Assembly: GCA_021815405.1 (NCBI GenBank)
Contig: JAKAGV010000003.1
Span: 124,001 to 188,000 of the forward strand
Reading direction: 5' to 3'
Length of the DNA stretch: 64,000 nt
Source of the DNA: Bacteroidota bacterium
GTDB lineage: Bacteria > Bacteroidota > Ignavibacteria > Ignavibacteriales > Ignavibacteriaceae
Position 1 is the stretch's first letter. Every line of letters begins with the position of its first letter. The translations under genes and the position numbers were made by a program. Positions 9,215-18,398 of the stretch are shown here, piece after piece. The notes beneath the pieces were generated by a model. It was not told where the DNA came from. It was given only the letters and a program-made list of their open reading frames with translations, and did not search any database.

Positions 9215-9610
9215 TTATCTTTTCAAGATGTAATTGGTTTGGATTTTTTCAATAAATATTCCAAGTGCAATTACATATTTTATTTTAATCTTTTGATATA
9301 GTTTTTCAGGGATACGGCTTTTAAGATTTATTATTTCATAACGGTCTTCCAGCATTTCAAGGAAAATTTTTTCTGCCGGAATTAAACCGAAGTGAGCGGC
9401 TTTTTTAATACAATCGGAAGGATAAATACAATTAACATTATATTTTTTTAGGAGTTGCTTCAGCACTTCTATAAAAAGTGCAACTGTAAACTGAAAACGC
9501 TGAATAACAATATCTTTTTCATAATCAGCTTTTGAATTGTTTGCAGTTTGTTTAAAACGAATAAAAGAATCTTCAAATTCTTTATAATATGTTAGAAATT
9601 CCCGGTTCAT
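9215..9610 (-). CDS. HEPN-like nucleotidyltransferase substrate-binding protein (HI0074 type)
   Basis: A 131-residue all-helical protein resembling the nucleotidyltransferase substrate-binding family (HI0074-like, PF08780). It has an amphipathic first helix (YYKEFEDSFIRFKQTA), the family-like QRFQFTVALFIEVLKQLLKKY, and a later PSDCIKKAAHFGLI segment. Such proteins normally pair with a small MNT-type nucleotidyltransferase, often as a toxin-antitoxin-like unit. Neither side of this gene holds a nucleotidyltransferase: one neighbour is the small HTH gene, the other is sigA. It therefore appears to be an orphan. Family assignment is moderately sure; a role is not inferable. Confidence 0.7.
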   Translation of the reverse strand: MNREFLTYYKEFEDSFIRFKQTANNSKADYEKDIVIQRFQFTVALFIEVLKQLLKKYNVNCIYPSDCIKKAAHFGLIPAEKIFLEMLEDRYEIINLKSRIPEKLYQKIKIKYVIALGIFIEKIQTNYILKR

Positions 9611-9960
9611 AAGTGTTTTATTTTTTTTCAGAAAAAAGTATTAAGCAATGTTTTTATAACAAAAAGCAACTTTTTTAAAATATTAGTGTCTAATATAAAA
9701 AAATTGTTGAAAAAGTTTAAAATTGGAACTTTTAGTTCGATAATACAGTCGAAATGAATGAAAAAAATGGTTAAAAAGGAAATCTTAACTTTGAAAATGA
9801 TTAATAAACAACAAATTCTTAATGTGTTTGGTAGCAATATCAAAGGTATATAGCTTTTTGACTACAATTTATTAGTGATTTTTAGTTATATTAAATGTTT
9901 GCAAAAATTGATTTTTAAATATCGGCAGTAATTAAAATAACAATCAGGAGTTAAATTAAA
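9611..9960. other. AT-rich intergenic region upstream of the primary sigma factor
   Basis: About 350 bp, extremely AT-rich, between two divergent genes. It must carry the sigA promoter(s). The only clear signal is a Shine-Dalgarno-like CAGGAG ending 11 bp before the TTG start at 9961. No convincing gene or stable hairpin was seen. Confidence 0.5.
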
Positions 9961-10818
9961 TTGAAAATAACAAAGCAATTCACGAATCGCGAGAGCAAAT
10001 CATTAGATCAATATTTGCTTGAAATCGGCAAAGTCGATCTTATTACGCCTGACCGTGAGATAGAATTAGCTAAAAGAATTAAGAAAGGCGACAGAATTGC
10101 CCTCGAGGAATTAACAAAAGCTAACCTCCGGTTTGTTGTAAGTGTTGCAAAGCAGTTCCAAAACCAGGGGTTATCTTTAGGTGATTTAATAAATGAAGGA
10201 AACCTTGGTTTAATAAAAGCCGCAGAAAGATTCGACGAAACCAGAGGTTTCAAATTTATCTCTTATGCAGTATGGTGGATTAGACAATCGATTATGCAGG
10301 CGATTGCTGAGCAATCGAGAATGGTAAGATTACCATTGAATAGAGTCGGAACTCTGAACAAATTAGGAAAAGCTTATTCTAAGCTTGAACAAGAATACGA
10401 AAGAAAGCCGAGCGCAGCAGAGTTAGCCGAAGAACTTGATATGAAAGCTGATGAAGTTACTGATACACTCCAGCTTTACGGACGCCATGTATCCATGGAT
10501 GCACCATTTGCCGGAGATGATGATAAGAACAGCTTAATTGATGTTCTTCCTAATGAACAGCAGCCAGCACCTGATGTAAAGTTAATGCAGGAATCTCTTA
10601 AGGCTGAAGTAGAAAGTGTTCTTGCTACTTTAAGCGAAAGAGAAGCAAGTGTTCTGAGACTTTACTTTGGAATTAATGGAGAGCATTCTGCTACTCTTGA
10701 AGAAATCGGTGAGCGTTTTAATCTTACAAGAGAAAGAGTAAGACAAATAAAAGAAAAAGCTCTCCGCACTTTAAGACATCCTTCGAGAAGCCAAAACTTA
10801 AAAGCTTACCTCGGATAA
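9961..10818 (+). CDS. rpoD: Primary RNA polymerase sigma factor (SigA/RpoD, short form)
   Basis: The housekeeping sigma-70 subunit that directs RNA polymerase to most promoters. Region 1.2 is [20 protein letters not shown]. Region 2 has [20 protein letters not shown] and the -10-reading [15 protein letters not shown]. Region 3 is [14 protein letters not shown] onward, and region 4.2 has [20 protein letters not shown]. At 285 residues it lacks region 1.1, which is the normal form in Bacteroidota/Chlorobiota. The start is TTG at 9961, supported by CAGGAG 11 bp upstream and by the family N-terminus (MKITKQ...). It is followed by a strong terminator. Confidence 0.95.
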   Translation: MKITKQFTNRESKSLDQYLLEIGKVDLITPDREIELAKRIKKGDRIALEELTKANLRFVVSVAKQFQNQGLSLGDLINEGNLGLIKAAERFDETRGFKFISYAVWWIRQSIMQAIAEQSRMVRLPLNRVGTLNKLGKAYSKLEQEYERKPSAAELAEELDMKADEVTDTLQLYGRHVSMDAPFAGDDDKNSLIDVLPNEQQPAPDVKLMQESLKAEVESVLATLSEREASVLRLYFGINGEHSATLEEIGERFNLTRERVRQIKEKALRTLRHPSRSQNLKAYLG

Positions 10819-10829
10819 AATTCTTATTA

Positions 10830-10876
10830 GATACTTTGTCCCGGTTATCCCGGGATGAAGTATCTTCATTTTTTCT
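10830..10876 (+). terminator. Rho-independent terminator of sigA
   Basis: GATACTTTGTCCCGG (10830-10844), loop TTAT, then CCCGGGATGAAGTATC (10849-10864) form a long stem with only one mismatched dinucleotide. The T-rich stretch TTCATTTTTTC follows. Confidence 0.88.
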
Positions 10877-10898
10877 TCCGATTTTTTTTATCAACAAA

Positions 10899-11639
10899 TC
10901 ATTTCGAATATTTAGATAGCCAATCAGTATCTAAACCAAACTTCTTAAATAGCGTAACATATTTTTGAACTACCGATTGTTTGGTATTCTCAAGTTCATC
11001 TACAAAATCTTTTAATGCAACATCGCCGCCGTAAGTAAAATAATAATCGGTCAGCAGTTTAATATATTGCTTTGTCAAATTGGAAATATTTTCGAAGGCT
11101 TTGGTTGTAGTACTGTCCAGTTTGTTTAGGTTTTCCTCTTCTTCAGGCCGAATTACATTTTCTTCATTTAAAACCGAATAATCATCTACGTTATCTTCCA
11201 ACTCTTTAAGCAGTGCCCAGTTTGTAGCCAGTTGGAAGATGAGATCAAGTATTTCATTAAGCTTTTTCTCGCGTTCTAGAATGTAAGTCGATCTTCCAGA
11301 ATCTTTTAGTACAGAATCTCTTGCTTCTATTTCAAGGTTTGTAAGCAGATTGATCAAACTAATTTTTCCGCGGTCTTCACTTGCAATCTCTCTAAATTTC
11401 AAGATGATTTTATCGCTAAAAGCAATTTCATTATCACTATATATTCCATGGTCTTCAAGAATGTTTATAATATCTTCTTTAGCAGTTGGAAATTTTTTTG
11501 AAAGGTATTCTTGAGAAATATTAAAATTATCATACTCCTCGGAGCGATTATCAATCATGCTTACAAGGTATGATTTCAACTTTAGAAGCACCATAAATAA
11601 ATTTATCTTTTCTTTTTCCATCCGGTTATCCCTATTCAT
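10899..11639 (-). CDS. Acidic helical protein of unknown function
   Basis: A 246-residue, largely alpha-helical, acidic, soluble protein that I do not recognise. It has no signal peptide and no transmembrane segment. Long amphipathic helices dominate (ILEREKKLNEILDLIFQL; KAFENISNLTKQYIKLL). It is convergent with sigA, whose terminator lies between the two stops. An alternative start at the second methionine (MEKEKINLF, 11621) is equally plausible because neither ATG has a strong Shine-Dalgarno. Function unknown. Confidence 0.7.
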   Translation of the reverse strand: MNRDNRMEKEKINLFMVLLKLKSYLVSMIDNRSEEYDNFNISQEYLSKKFPTAKEDIINILEDHGIYSDNEIAFSDKIILKFREIASEDRGKISLINLLTNLEIEARDSVLKDSGRSTYILEREKKLNEILDLIFQLATNWALLKELEDNVDDYSVLNEENVIRPEEEENLNKLDSTTTKAFENISNLTKQYIKLLTDYYFTYGGDVALKDFVDELENTKQSVVQKYVTLFKKFGLDTDWLSKYSK

Positions 11640-11756
11640 GTTTTTTTTATTTACACTCTAATTTAACTAAACGTAAGATAAATAACATTTCCTTTCAGAA
11701 AAAATATTTTTATCTTTCAACAAATTAATAATAAATTTTAATTTGAATTTGTTTAA

Positions 11757-12728
11757 ATGGACAAAGAGAAAAAAGCAAAAGGATATTTACACTTTTTTGT
11801 TGGATTGATTACAGGTATACTTATTCTTGCGGTCGTTGGAATTTATTCATCTGATAAAGATACAATTGGCAACCGCATAAAAGTACTGCAAAGCAAAGTA
11901 AGTAATCCGGAATTTAGAATTGTTATTCCAAGGTTCCCTGATAATCTTGACTTTGCGGGAGAAAAAGTCCCACTTAAAAATTTTGAAGTTAGAGAAAGAG
12001 TAGAAAGAGAATTTTTAGTAAATGCATATTGGTATTCAGCAACTATACTTGGAATGAAAAGAGCTAACCGATGGTTTCCGGTTATAGAACCTATACTTAA
12101 AAAATATGGTGTGCCGGATGATTTTAAATATATGCCGGTAATAGAAAGTAATCTTTATAATTCAACTTCGTATGCCGGCGCTGTAGGATTCTGGCAGTTG
12201 ACAGAAGATGTTGCAAAAAAATATGGACTTGAAGTAGATGATCAGGTTGATGAAAGATATAATGTAGAAAAATCAACCGAAGCTGCTTGTAAGTATTTGC
12301 TAAGTGCGGACAGCATTTTTCATAGTTGGACTTTAGCGGCTGCGGCGTTTAATATGGGTAAGAACGGACTTAAAAAGCAAATTGATATACAAGAAGAGCA
12401 CAATTATTATAACCTGCTGCTTAACGATCAAACTTCAAGGTATGTTGCAAGGCTGCTTGCAGTAAAGGAAATTTTTATTCATCCACACGATTTTGGATTT
12501 TATTTAACCAACGATGATCTTTATCCACCGCTTAAGACATACAATGTTAAGGTGAATACTTCAATAGATAGCTGGACAAATTTTGCCAAAAGTTACGGTA
12601 TAAATTATAAAATCTTAAAGTATTATAATCCCTGGCTAAGAGATACCTTCCTTAAAAATAAAAAAGGAATAACCTATGAGATTAAGCTTCCTATAAAAGG
12701 AAGCATAGATATTATTGATAATGATTAG
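11757..12728 (+). CDS. Membrane-anchored lytic murein transglycosylase (MltD-like)
   Basis: Cleaves the MurNAc-GlcNAc bond of peptidoglycan, forming 1,6-anhydroMurNAc. One transmembrane anchor lies at residues 10-28 (HFFVGLITGILILAVVG). The SLT domain covers about residues 95-240: YMPVIESNLYNS carries the catalytic glutamate, followed by AVGFWQLTEDVAKKYGLEVD and AAAAFNMGKNGL. A LysM-like segment at the C-terminus (YNVKVNTSIDSWTNFAKSYG) probably binds glycan. At 323 residues it is shorter than E. coli MltD (about 450), with one LysM-like unit. It starts at ATG 11757 and ends at a bidirectional terminator. Confidence 0.87.
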   Translation: MDKEKKAKGYLHFFVGLITGILILAVVGIYSSDKDTIGNRIKVLQSKVSNPEFRIVIPRFPDNLDFAGEKVPLKNFEVRERVEREFLVNAYWYSATILGMKRANRWFPVIEPILKKYGVPDDFKYMPVIESNLYNSTSYAGAVGFWQLTEDVAKKYGLEVDDQVDERYNVEKSTEAACKYLLSADSIFHSWTLAAAAFNMGKNGLKKQIDIQEEHNYYNLLLNDQTSRYVARLLAVKEIFIHPHDFGFYLTNDDLYPPLKTYNVKVNTSIDSWTNFAKSYGINYKILKYYNPWLRDTFLKNKKGITYEIKLPIKGSIDIIDND

Positions 12729-12756
12729 AAATCTGATAGTCTATCTGGCTTCATAT

Positions 12757-12791
12757 AAAAAATAAAACCCGGTGTTGTGTTACACCGGGTT
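12757..12791. terminator. Bidirectional terminator
   Basis: AACCCGGTGT (12766-12775) and ACACCGGGTT (12782-12791) form a perfect 10-bp stem with a 6-nt loop. A-rich sequence on the left serves as the T-tract for the opposite strand. It lies between convergent genes, so it can end both. Confidence 0.85.
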
Positions 12792-12799
12792 CAAAATAT

Positions 12800-15061
12800 T
12801 TATTGATTTATGTTTGGCTGATTACACTCGCCTTTAAGATATCTGTTCAGATAGTGGGAATAATCTTCATGCTCTAAGAGGAAACTTTGGAAATTGTAAG
12901 CTGCTCCATGAGCGCCCATTGGATAAATTCTTAAATCGGCATCTTTACCAGCATTTGTTAATGCTGTTAAAAGCTGAAATGTATTTTGCACATGGACGTT
13001 ATCATCCATAGTTGAATGAATTATCAAAAGTCTTCCTTGCAAGCTGTCTGCGTAATTGATCGCATCGCTCTTTTTATAACCTTCTTCATTATCCTGAAGA
13101 AGTCCCATATAACGTTCGGTATAAATATCATCATAAAGACGCCAATCCGTGACGGGAGAGTTTGCAATTCCAACTTTAAATACTTCGGGATGAGTTAACA
13201 TTGTAAAAATAGTACTGTAACCGCCATAACTTGTTCCCATGATTGCCATGTTTTCTGAATCAACGTAAGGAAGTGTTGCGAGATAATGTGCGGTTTCAAC
13301 AAAATCATTGCTTTCCCATTTGCCAAGCTGTCTATAAACAATCTTTTCAAATTTACTTCCGTAGTTTGCATTGCCGCGGTTATTAACATCAACGATAATA
13401 TAACCTTCTTGCGCAAGATATTGATACCAGCCGAAAGATCCCCATGTATCGTATACGGAATGAGATTCCGGTCCGCCGTAAATTGAAAGTATTACCGGAT
13501 ATTTTTTGTTCGGATCAAAATGGAAAGGCTTGATCATTGAGCAATCCAGTTTTACTCCATCTGATGTTGTAAAACTGAATAGTTCATTTGGCGAATATTC
13601 ATGTGTCTTTATAAAGTCATTTACCGAAGCATTATCTTCAAGCTTTTTAATCATCTTTCCATCTGTTGACCAAAGCTCAACCTGGCGCGGCTCGCTTATA
13701 CTTGAGTATGAATCAATGTAATATTTTGTATTCGGCGAAAGATTGAATACATGATAACCTACAGCTGGCGAAAGCCGTTTCTCGTCTGAGCCATCAAATT
13801 TGATTGAATAAAGTTGCTCTTCAAGCGGAGAAGCTTCTGCTGAAGTATAATAAATTGTCTGAGTTTCCGGATTGATCCCTAGAACTTTAATTACATCCCA
13901 GTTGCCGTGAGTAACCTGATTCAACAACTTGCCGTCATAACTGTATCGGTAAATTTGATAATATCCGGTGCGATCGGAAACCCAGAAAAATTCTTTTGTT
14001 TTTTCCGGAAAGAACATCATATCGTCTACACCGGTGTAGAAATTAAAAATTGCTACCCAGGTATTATTTTTTTCTTCCATAACTAAACGATGACTGCCGG
14101 TGATAACATTGAAGAAATAAAGCTTCATATCGTTTTGGGCACGATTCATTACAATCATTGCAAGAGTGTTTGGCTCGCTAGTCCAATAAACACGAGGAAT
14201 ATAAAAATCGTCGCGATCTCCCGAATCGAGCCAAATGTTTTTATGTGTCTTTACATCAAGAACACCGATCTTTACTTTCGGATTAGGATCGCCAACCTGC
14301 GGGATTGGAATCTTTTCATAAACATTATGTAAGCCTTGGTAGTTCGTCAGAGTAATTAACGGTACTCCGCTTTCATCAAATTGCCAATAAGCTATATACT
14401 TGCTGTCCGGCGACCAGCTCCATGCTTGCGCCTTTCCGAACTCTTCTTCATAAACCCAATCATAGTGTCCGTTAAAAATTTCTTTTGTAGCATCATTTGT
14501 AAGCTGAGTTTCACTTCCACTGGCGAAATTATAAACATACATATTTCCGCCGCGTTCGATTCCTACCATTGATCCATCTGGCGAAAGCTCTGCAGTCCTT
14601 GCATCTTTTGCTGCAATCCGGAGGCTTTTATCTTCAAGTGAATAGACATAATAATCAGATATACCGGAACGGCGATAGATCTTTCTGAAATTCGTTTCAA
14701 ATAAAATATGTCGAGAATCCTTTGCCCATTCAAATGATCGATAGTTGAACGGTTCAGTCGTATCCGGGAATGTCATTCCTTGAGCATTGAATATTAACTC
14801 ATCATTTTCTGTAGCAGGATCAAATGAACGGATTTCCTCTTTTTTTGTAGTCTTATTTTTAGTTATGTAAGAATATTTATTCCCGCCATCAATCCAATTG
14901 ACATCTCTGGGTCCGGGATTGCCCGCAAGCTTTGAAGAAGCTTGTAAAGCCTCTTTTAAGCTTTTATATTCGGTCTTCTGTTGTGCATGAAGAAGTGAAA
15001 GATCGGAGATGAAAAAAATTACAATGATGAATGGAAGGAAAAACGATAGAGATTTTTTCAT
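12800..15061 (-). CDS. Dipeptidyl peptidase IV-like serine peptidase (S9B)
   Basis: Exported prolyl-type dipeptidyl peptidase that trims X-Pro or X-Ala dipeptides from peptide N-termini. The signal peptide is MKKSLSFFLPFIIVIFF...LLHAQ. I use the ATG at 15061, because the longer frame to 15133 puts 24 unlikely residues in front of a standard signal sequence. The N-terminal half is the DPPIV beta-propeller, with YDWVYEEEFGKAQAWSWSPD containing the EE pair that binds the substrate amino terminus. The C-terminal alpha/beta-hydrolase holds GTSYGGYS (serine), TMDDNVH (aspartate) and MGAHGAAY (histidine). At about 753 residues the length is normal. Probably periplasmic, for peptide nutrition. Confidence 0.93.
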   Translation of the reverse strand: MKKSLSFFLPFIIVIFFISDLSLLHAQQKTEYKSLKEALQASSKLAGNPGPRDVNWIDGGNKYSYITKNKTTKKEEIRSFDPATENDELIFNAQGMTFPDTTEPFNYRSFEWAKDSRHILFETNFRKIYRRSGISDYYVYSLEDKSLRIAAKDARTAELSPDGSMVGIERGGNMYVYNFASGSETQLTNDATKEIFNGHYDWVYEEEFGKAQAWSWSPDSKYIAYWQFDESGVPLITLTNYQGLHNVYEKIPIPQVGDPNPKVKIGVLDVKTHKNIWLDSGDRDDFYIPRVYWTSEPNTLAMIVMNRAQNDMKLYFFNVITGSHRLVMEEKNNTWVAIFNFYTGVDDMMFFPEKTKEFFWVSDRTGYYQIYRYSYDGKLLNQVTHGNWDVIKVLGINPETQTIYYTSAEASPLEEQLYSIKFDGSDEKRLSPAVGYHVFNLSPNTKYYIDSYSSISEPRQVELWSTDGKMIKKLEDNASVNDFIKTHEYSPNELFSFTTSDGVKLDCSMIKPFHFDPNKKYPVILSIYGGPESHSVYDTWGSFGWYQYLAQEGYIIVDVNNRGNANYGSKFEKIVYRQLGKWESNDFVETAHYLATLPYVDSENMAIMGTSYGGYSTIFTMLTHPEVFKVGIANSPVTDWRLYDDIYTERYMGLLQDNEEGYKKSDAINYADSLQGRLLIIHSTMDDNVHVQNTFQLLTALTNAGKDADLRIYPMGAHGAAYNFQSFLLEHEDYSHYLNRYLKGECNQPNINQ

Positions 15062-15362
15062 AATTATTGCCCTTGAATATTTACTTAGCTTTATGAGCGG
15101 CGAAAACTTAAATAAATACGGAAGTAGAATCAAGAAAACGGCAAAAAGAAATTCTTATATTCGGCAATTCTTGATTTAGAATAAACTATTATACTGGAAT
15201 TACCGTCTAAAGAAATAAAATTAAGCTTGGAAACCGGCTTTCAAGGTATTAAATTTCATGTTGGTTTCTTAAGAATTTTCCCGTATCAATCGAAATAACC
15301 TTAGATAAGAACTAAAAAATAAAGACATTAATTAACTAAATTAAACAACAAAGGAAATAAAA
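15062..15362. other. Intergenic region between divergent genes
   Basis: About 300 bp between the leftward peptidase and the rightward OmpH gene. It must contain both promoters. AAAGGA about 10 bp before the GTG at 15363 is a clear ribosome binding site. Nothing else is evident. Confidence 0.5.
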
Positions 15363-15890
15363 GTGAAGAAAAACCTAATTGCAATTCTTTCAATTTTGCT
15401 TTTAAGCGGCACAATGCTTTTTGCACAGAAATCTGTAAAGATCGGATATATAGATTCGCAAACAATTCTTACCCAGTTACCGGAAGCCATCAAAGCGCAG
15501 GGCGATATTCAAGCTGCTGTTGATAAAGTTAAAGGACAGATTGACAGCCTTGGTCAGGTTTATCAGCAGACTTTGCAGGACTACCAGAAGCAGGCTAACA
15601 TGATGACTGACGCCAAGAAGAAGGAGGCTCAGCAGAAAATTATGGGTATGGAACAAGATTATAACAACCTAAGAGCTAAGCTTGATGCTAACGGCGAAGT
15701 TGCCCAGATGAACCAGAAATTGATGAAGCCGATCATCGACAAGATTAAAAAAACAGTTGAAGAAGTTGCTAAACAGGAAGGCGTTGGACTTGTCCTTGAA
15801 AAGAGCGATCAACTTCAAACCATCTGGTATGCAGAACCTACAATGGATTTGACGTACAAGGTCCTTGATAAGATGAAAACTGGGAAATAA
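15363..15890 (+). CDS. OmpH/Skp-family periplasmic chaperone
   Basis: Periplasmic holdase for unfolded outer-membrane proteins. The signal peptide (MKKNLIAILSILLLSGTMLFAQ) is followed by the family start VKIGYIDSQTILTQLPEA. A long charged, glutamine-rich coiled coil at about residues 45-120 corresponds to the Skp tentacles. The C-terminal strand segment is VEEVAKQEGVGLVLEKSD. Length 175 is typical. It uses a GTG start at 15363, preceded by AAAGGA. It is not next to bamA here, unlike in many genomes. Confidence 0.88.
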   Translation: MKKNLIAILSILLLSGTMLFAQKSVKIGYIDSQTILTQLPEAIKAQGDIQAAVDKVKGQIDSLGQVYQQTLQDYQKQANMMTDAKKKEAQQKIMGMEQDYNNLRAKLDANGEVAQMNQKLMKPIIDKIKKTVEEVAKQEGVGLVLEKSDQLQTIWYAEPTMDLTYKVLDKMKTGK

Positions 15891-15937
15891 CTTTTCTTTT
15901 TTAATCTGAATTAAGTAGAATTTTATTTTTAGATAGT

Positions 15938-16009
15938 CGTAATTTTAATTGTGGTTTTTTCAGACTAAAGTGCTGAGAATTCCAATTAAGATTACGATTA
16001 TTTTTTTTA
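15938..16009. terminator. Probable bidirectional terminator between convergent genes
   Basis: CGTAATTTTAATTG (15938-15951) and CAATTAAGATTACG (15983-15996) pair with one G-T position. The loop is about 31 nt with a small inner hairpin. ATTATTTTTTTTATTT follows on the + strand. Position and T-tract suit termination of the ompH gene. The stem is AT-rich, so efficiency is uncertain. Confidence 0.6.
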
Positions 16010-16027
16010 TTTGGATTAAGACCAAAC

Positions 16028-17080
16028 TCAAACGGGAAGGAGGATTTTGAAAATACTTCCAAGACCTGGCTGACTGTCAACTAAAATTTTCCCGTCAAGG
16101 TTTTTTATAATTCCATAGCTTACCCATAAACCAAGTCCGATGCCTTTACCTGGTGTCTTAGTTGAAAAGAACGGCTCAAAAATTCTGTCCATATATTTTT
16201 TTGGTATACCGGTTCCGGTATCACGAATTACAACTTCAATATGTCCGTCTTCTCTAAAAGTATTCAGCCAAATCTTACCGCTTTTATTTTCTATTGAATC
16301 GACTGCGTTCATAATCAAATTTATAAACACGTGCAGCAGTTGATCAGGCACAACTTTAAGGCTAGGCAATTCCGGTTTTAATTCATGAATAAAATTTATG
16401 TTGTTTGTTTCCCGTCCCATCTTTACAATACTTATAGCGCTTTCAAGCAGCTTGTTGATGTCTGTCGGCTTAGGTGTGCTTGCGGAAGGGCTGGTGAATT
16501 CTACAAGCTGGTGGATAATGTTTGATATTCTGTTAATCTGTGATTTAACGAGGTCAAGCTTCTCGTCAGTAAATTTCTCTTTGGTAGTTCTCTTTATCAT
16601 TTGAACGACAGAGGAGATTGAAGTTAATGGATTTCCGATTTCGTGAGCAATGCCTGCGGCAAGTGTACCTATACTTCCGAGTTTATAAACACTGGTTATC
16701 TGCTGCTCGAACATTTTATTCTCTTTAACGTTGTCTTGAAGTTTTTTCTTGTCTTGAATTAGCAGTTGAAATAAACATTTACCGTTAACCTCGGTCTTGA
16801 CAGCTTTCAAGTTTGCCTCCAACCTTTTCTTATCCGGAAGTATAAACTTGGCCTCTTCGTTGATCTCATTTGCTTTCTCAAAAGAAGATAAAAATGAATT
16901 CCAGAAATTGCTTTGTAAATAGGAATTGATTGGTTTGTTTTTGAAATTATTCGTTGCTGTGTTTATTAATGCAGACGCAGCTTTGTTTGAATCTAGTACC
17001 GTCAAATTATCATCAACAAGGAAGTAAGTTTCCGGTATCAAATCCAGAATTGCTTTGCAGTTAAATTTTTCATCAAACAT
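16028..17080 (-). CDS. Sensor histidine kinase with PAS domain (NtrB-like)
   Basis: Cytosolic two-component sensor kinase. There are no transmembrane segments. An N-terminal PAS domain covers roughly residues 10-110 (ETYFLVDDNLTVLDSNKAA). The H-box is GIAHEIGNPLTS, with the phospho-accepting histidine near 146. Then come the N-box (NLIMNAVDSIENK), the G1 box (DTGTGIPKKYMDRIFEPFFS) and the G2 box (GKGIGLGLW). No response regulator gene lies beside it, so the partner is elsewhere. The start ATG has AAGGTG 6 bp upstream. A large hairpin sits just before that site, between this gene and the porin. Confidence 0.9.
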   Translation of the reverse strand: MFDEKFNCKAILDLIPETYFLVDDNLTVLDSNKAASALINTATNNFKNKPINSYLQSNFWNSFLSSFEKANEINEEAKFILPDKKRLEANLKAVKTEVNGKCLFQLLIQDKKKLQDNVKENKMFEQQITSVYKLGSIGTLAAGIAHEIGNPLTSISSVVQMIKRTTKEKFTDEKLDLVKSQINRISNIIHQLVEFTSPSASTPKPTDINKLLESAISIVKMGRETNNINFIHELKPELPSLKVVPDQLLHVFINLIMNAVDSIENKSGKIWLNTFREDGHIEVVIRDTGTGIPKKYMDRIFEPFFSTKTPGKGIGLGLWVSYGIIKNLDGKILVDSQPGLGSIFKILLPV

Positions 17081-17099
17081 CTTATCACCTTAATTACTA

Positions 17100-17161
17100 A
17101 AACCGGTACATCAAAGCTCAACCTTTTAATCGAGCTTTGGAGAGAGAGGATGTACCGGTTT
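17100..17161 (-). terminator. Two-part hairpin between porin and histidine kinase
   Basis: Outer arms AAACCGGTACA/TGTACCGGTTT (11 bp perfect) enclose inner arms CAAAGCTC/GAGCTTTG, with a one-sided bulge of ten or so nucleotides. On the minus strand it lies after the porin stop and ends 19 bp before the kinase start, directly in front of its AAGGTG. TTTT follows the outer arm, so it can serve as the porin terminator. Its position also allows it to act as a leader for the kinase. Confidence 0.7.
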
Positions 17162-17177
17162 AAAATTCTCAAATAAT

Positions 17178-18398
17178 TTAGAACGCTACTGAAAATTGAG
17201 TTGTGAAACCATGGAATCTAGTGTTATATCCATAACCGGAAGCTGCCGGAAAATTCTTGTATTGCTGATTAACATATTCAAGTTTAAGAAGCATTGAATT
17301 TGTAACCCAAACACCAGCTCCAACTTGAAATCTATTCGCACTTACCGGATTTGTACTGACATCAATTCCTTGATACATATTCGAAATTGCTGCGCTATAT
17401 CTTGCGGCTACATATAAAGCGGGGAAAAGGTAGTAAGTAACATCTCCGCCAAAGTATGACCAGCTTTCCTGCGGATTGCCAGGTGCGCTGCCGTTGATAT
17501 CTGCATCTTTTGTATAACCGTACATTCCGAATACTTGAAGAGGTTTCAAATTATAGTATCCGTCAAATTGGAATGCAGTTACATCCTGACCTTTTTGCGG
17601 TGCAATATCTCCGGCTTCGGGGTTATCGCCAAATATACCTGAGTACTGGCTTCCGCTTCTATTGCCGGCATAAAGATCTGTTGTTGATCCTCCGGTTGGA
17701 TAACCGGTTCCATTGTTCGCCTGGTTTGATCTATAAATTGAACCAGCTAATTGAAATTCATTTTTCAAGTTTAACCAAACTTTTGCATTAACTTCATTTC
17801 CTCTGCCTGGAGTAAAATCACCGGTTGTTGTTCCATCGCCGAACGCAACTAAAGCATTTATCAAACCTGGTTTTGTTTTTATTTGAACTGAGGGCTCGAC
17901 ATCATTAGCATCAACAATGTAATTGCCTATAAGCGGATTTCTCTGAACATCTGCATTGTCTGATCTGATTTCCCACCATAAACCGTAATCAACCGGAATA
18001 AAACCAGCCGTCAGCGTAACATATTTAAACAAAGTATTGTTTAATCCTAATATGTCTGAAGATTCTGGAAGCTTAGAGACGGTAATATAACCTTCATCAT
18101 CATACCATTGACCGACATGGTGATTGCTGCTTAAGAAAGCATTAAAGAAGATATCGATTCCGTCTGCTATATGAGCTGCAAAATTTAAATTGCCTCTTGC
18201 ACTTTGGAATCCCCAAGGAATATGCGGAAGATTGTGCAGATCATTGTCTTGTTGAAGAAATTGAATTGCGCCTGACGTTACGCCGGATATTTTTAGAGAA
18301 GGAGTGTTATCGTTTGCCGTAGTATCTTGTGCATTTGCCGTTGCAAATAGAAATATGGCGGCAATTAAGACTGTGATAAGAATCGTTATTTTTTTCAT
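17178..18398 (-). CDS. Outer-membrane beta-barrel porin
   Basis: A putative channel of about 406 residues, including a signal peptide (MKKITILITVLIAAIFLFATANAQ). The rest alternates amphipathic strands rich in aromatic, glycine and asparagine residues (YYNLKPLQVFGMYGYTKDA; YYLFPALYVAARYSAA). It ends with a terminal phenylalanine (HGFTTQFSVAF), the outer-membrane assembly signal. It resembles phosphate-selective or general anion porins in length and strand pattern, but the substrate cannot be read from sequence. It is transcribed alone, away from the YceI gene. Confidence 0.83.
   Translation of the reverse strand: MKKITILITVLIAAIFLFATANAQDTTANDNTPSLKISGVTSGAIQFLQQDNDLHNLPHIPWGFQSARGNLNFAAHIADGIDIFFNAFLSSNHHVGQWYDDEGYITVSKLPESSDILGLNNTLFKYVTLTAGFIPVDYGLWWEIRSDNADVQRNPLIGNYIVDANDVEPSVQIKTKPGLINALVAFGDGTTTGDFTPGRGNEVNAKVWLNLKNEFQLAGSIYRSNQANNGTGYPTGGSTTDLYAGNRSGSQYSGIFGDNPEAGDIAPQKGQDVTAFQFDGYYNLKPLQVFGMYGYTKDADINGSAPGNPQESWSYFGGDVTYYLFPALYVAARYSAAISNMYQGIDVSTNPVSANRFQVGAGVWVTNSMLLKLEYVNQQYKNFPAASGYGYNTRFHGFTTQFSVAF

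Noticed and set aside
12800-15133. The longer start of the DPP-IV-like gene at 15133
   Set aside because: It would place 24 extra residues before a normal signal peptide; the ATG at 15061 fits better.
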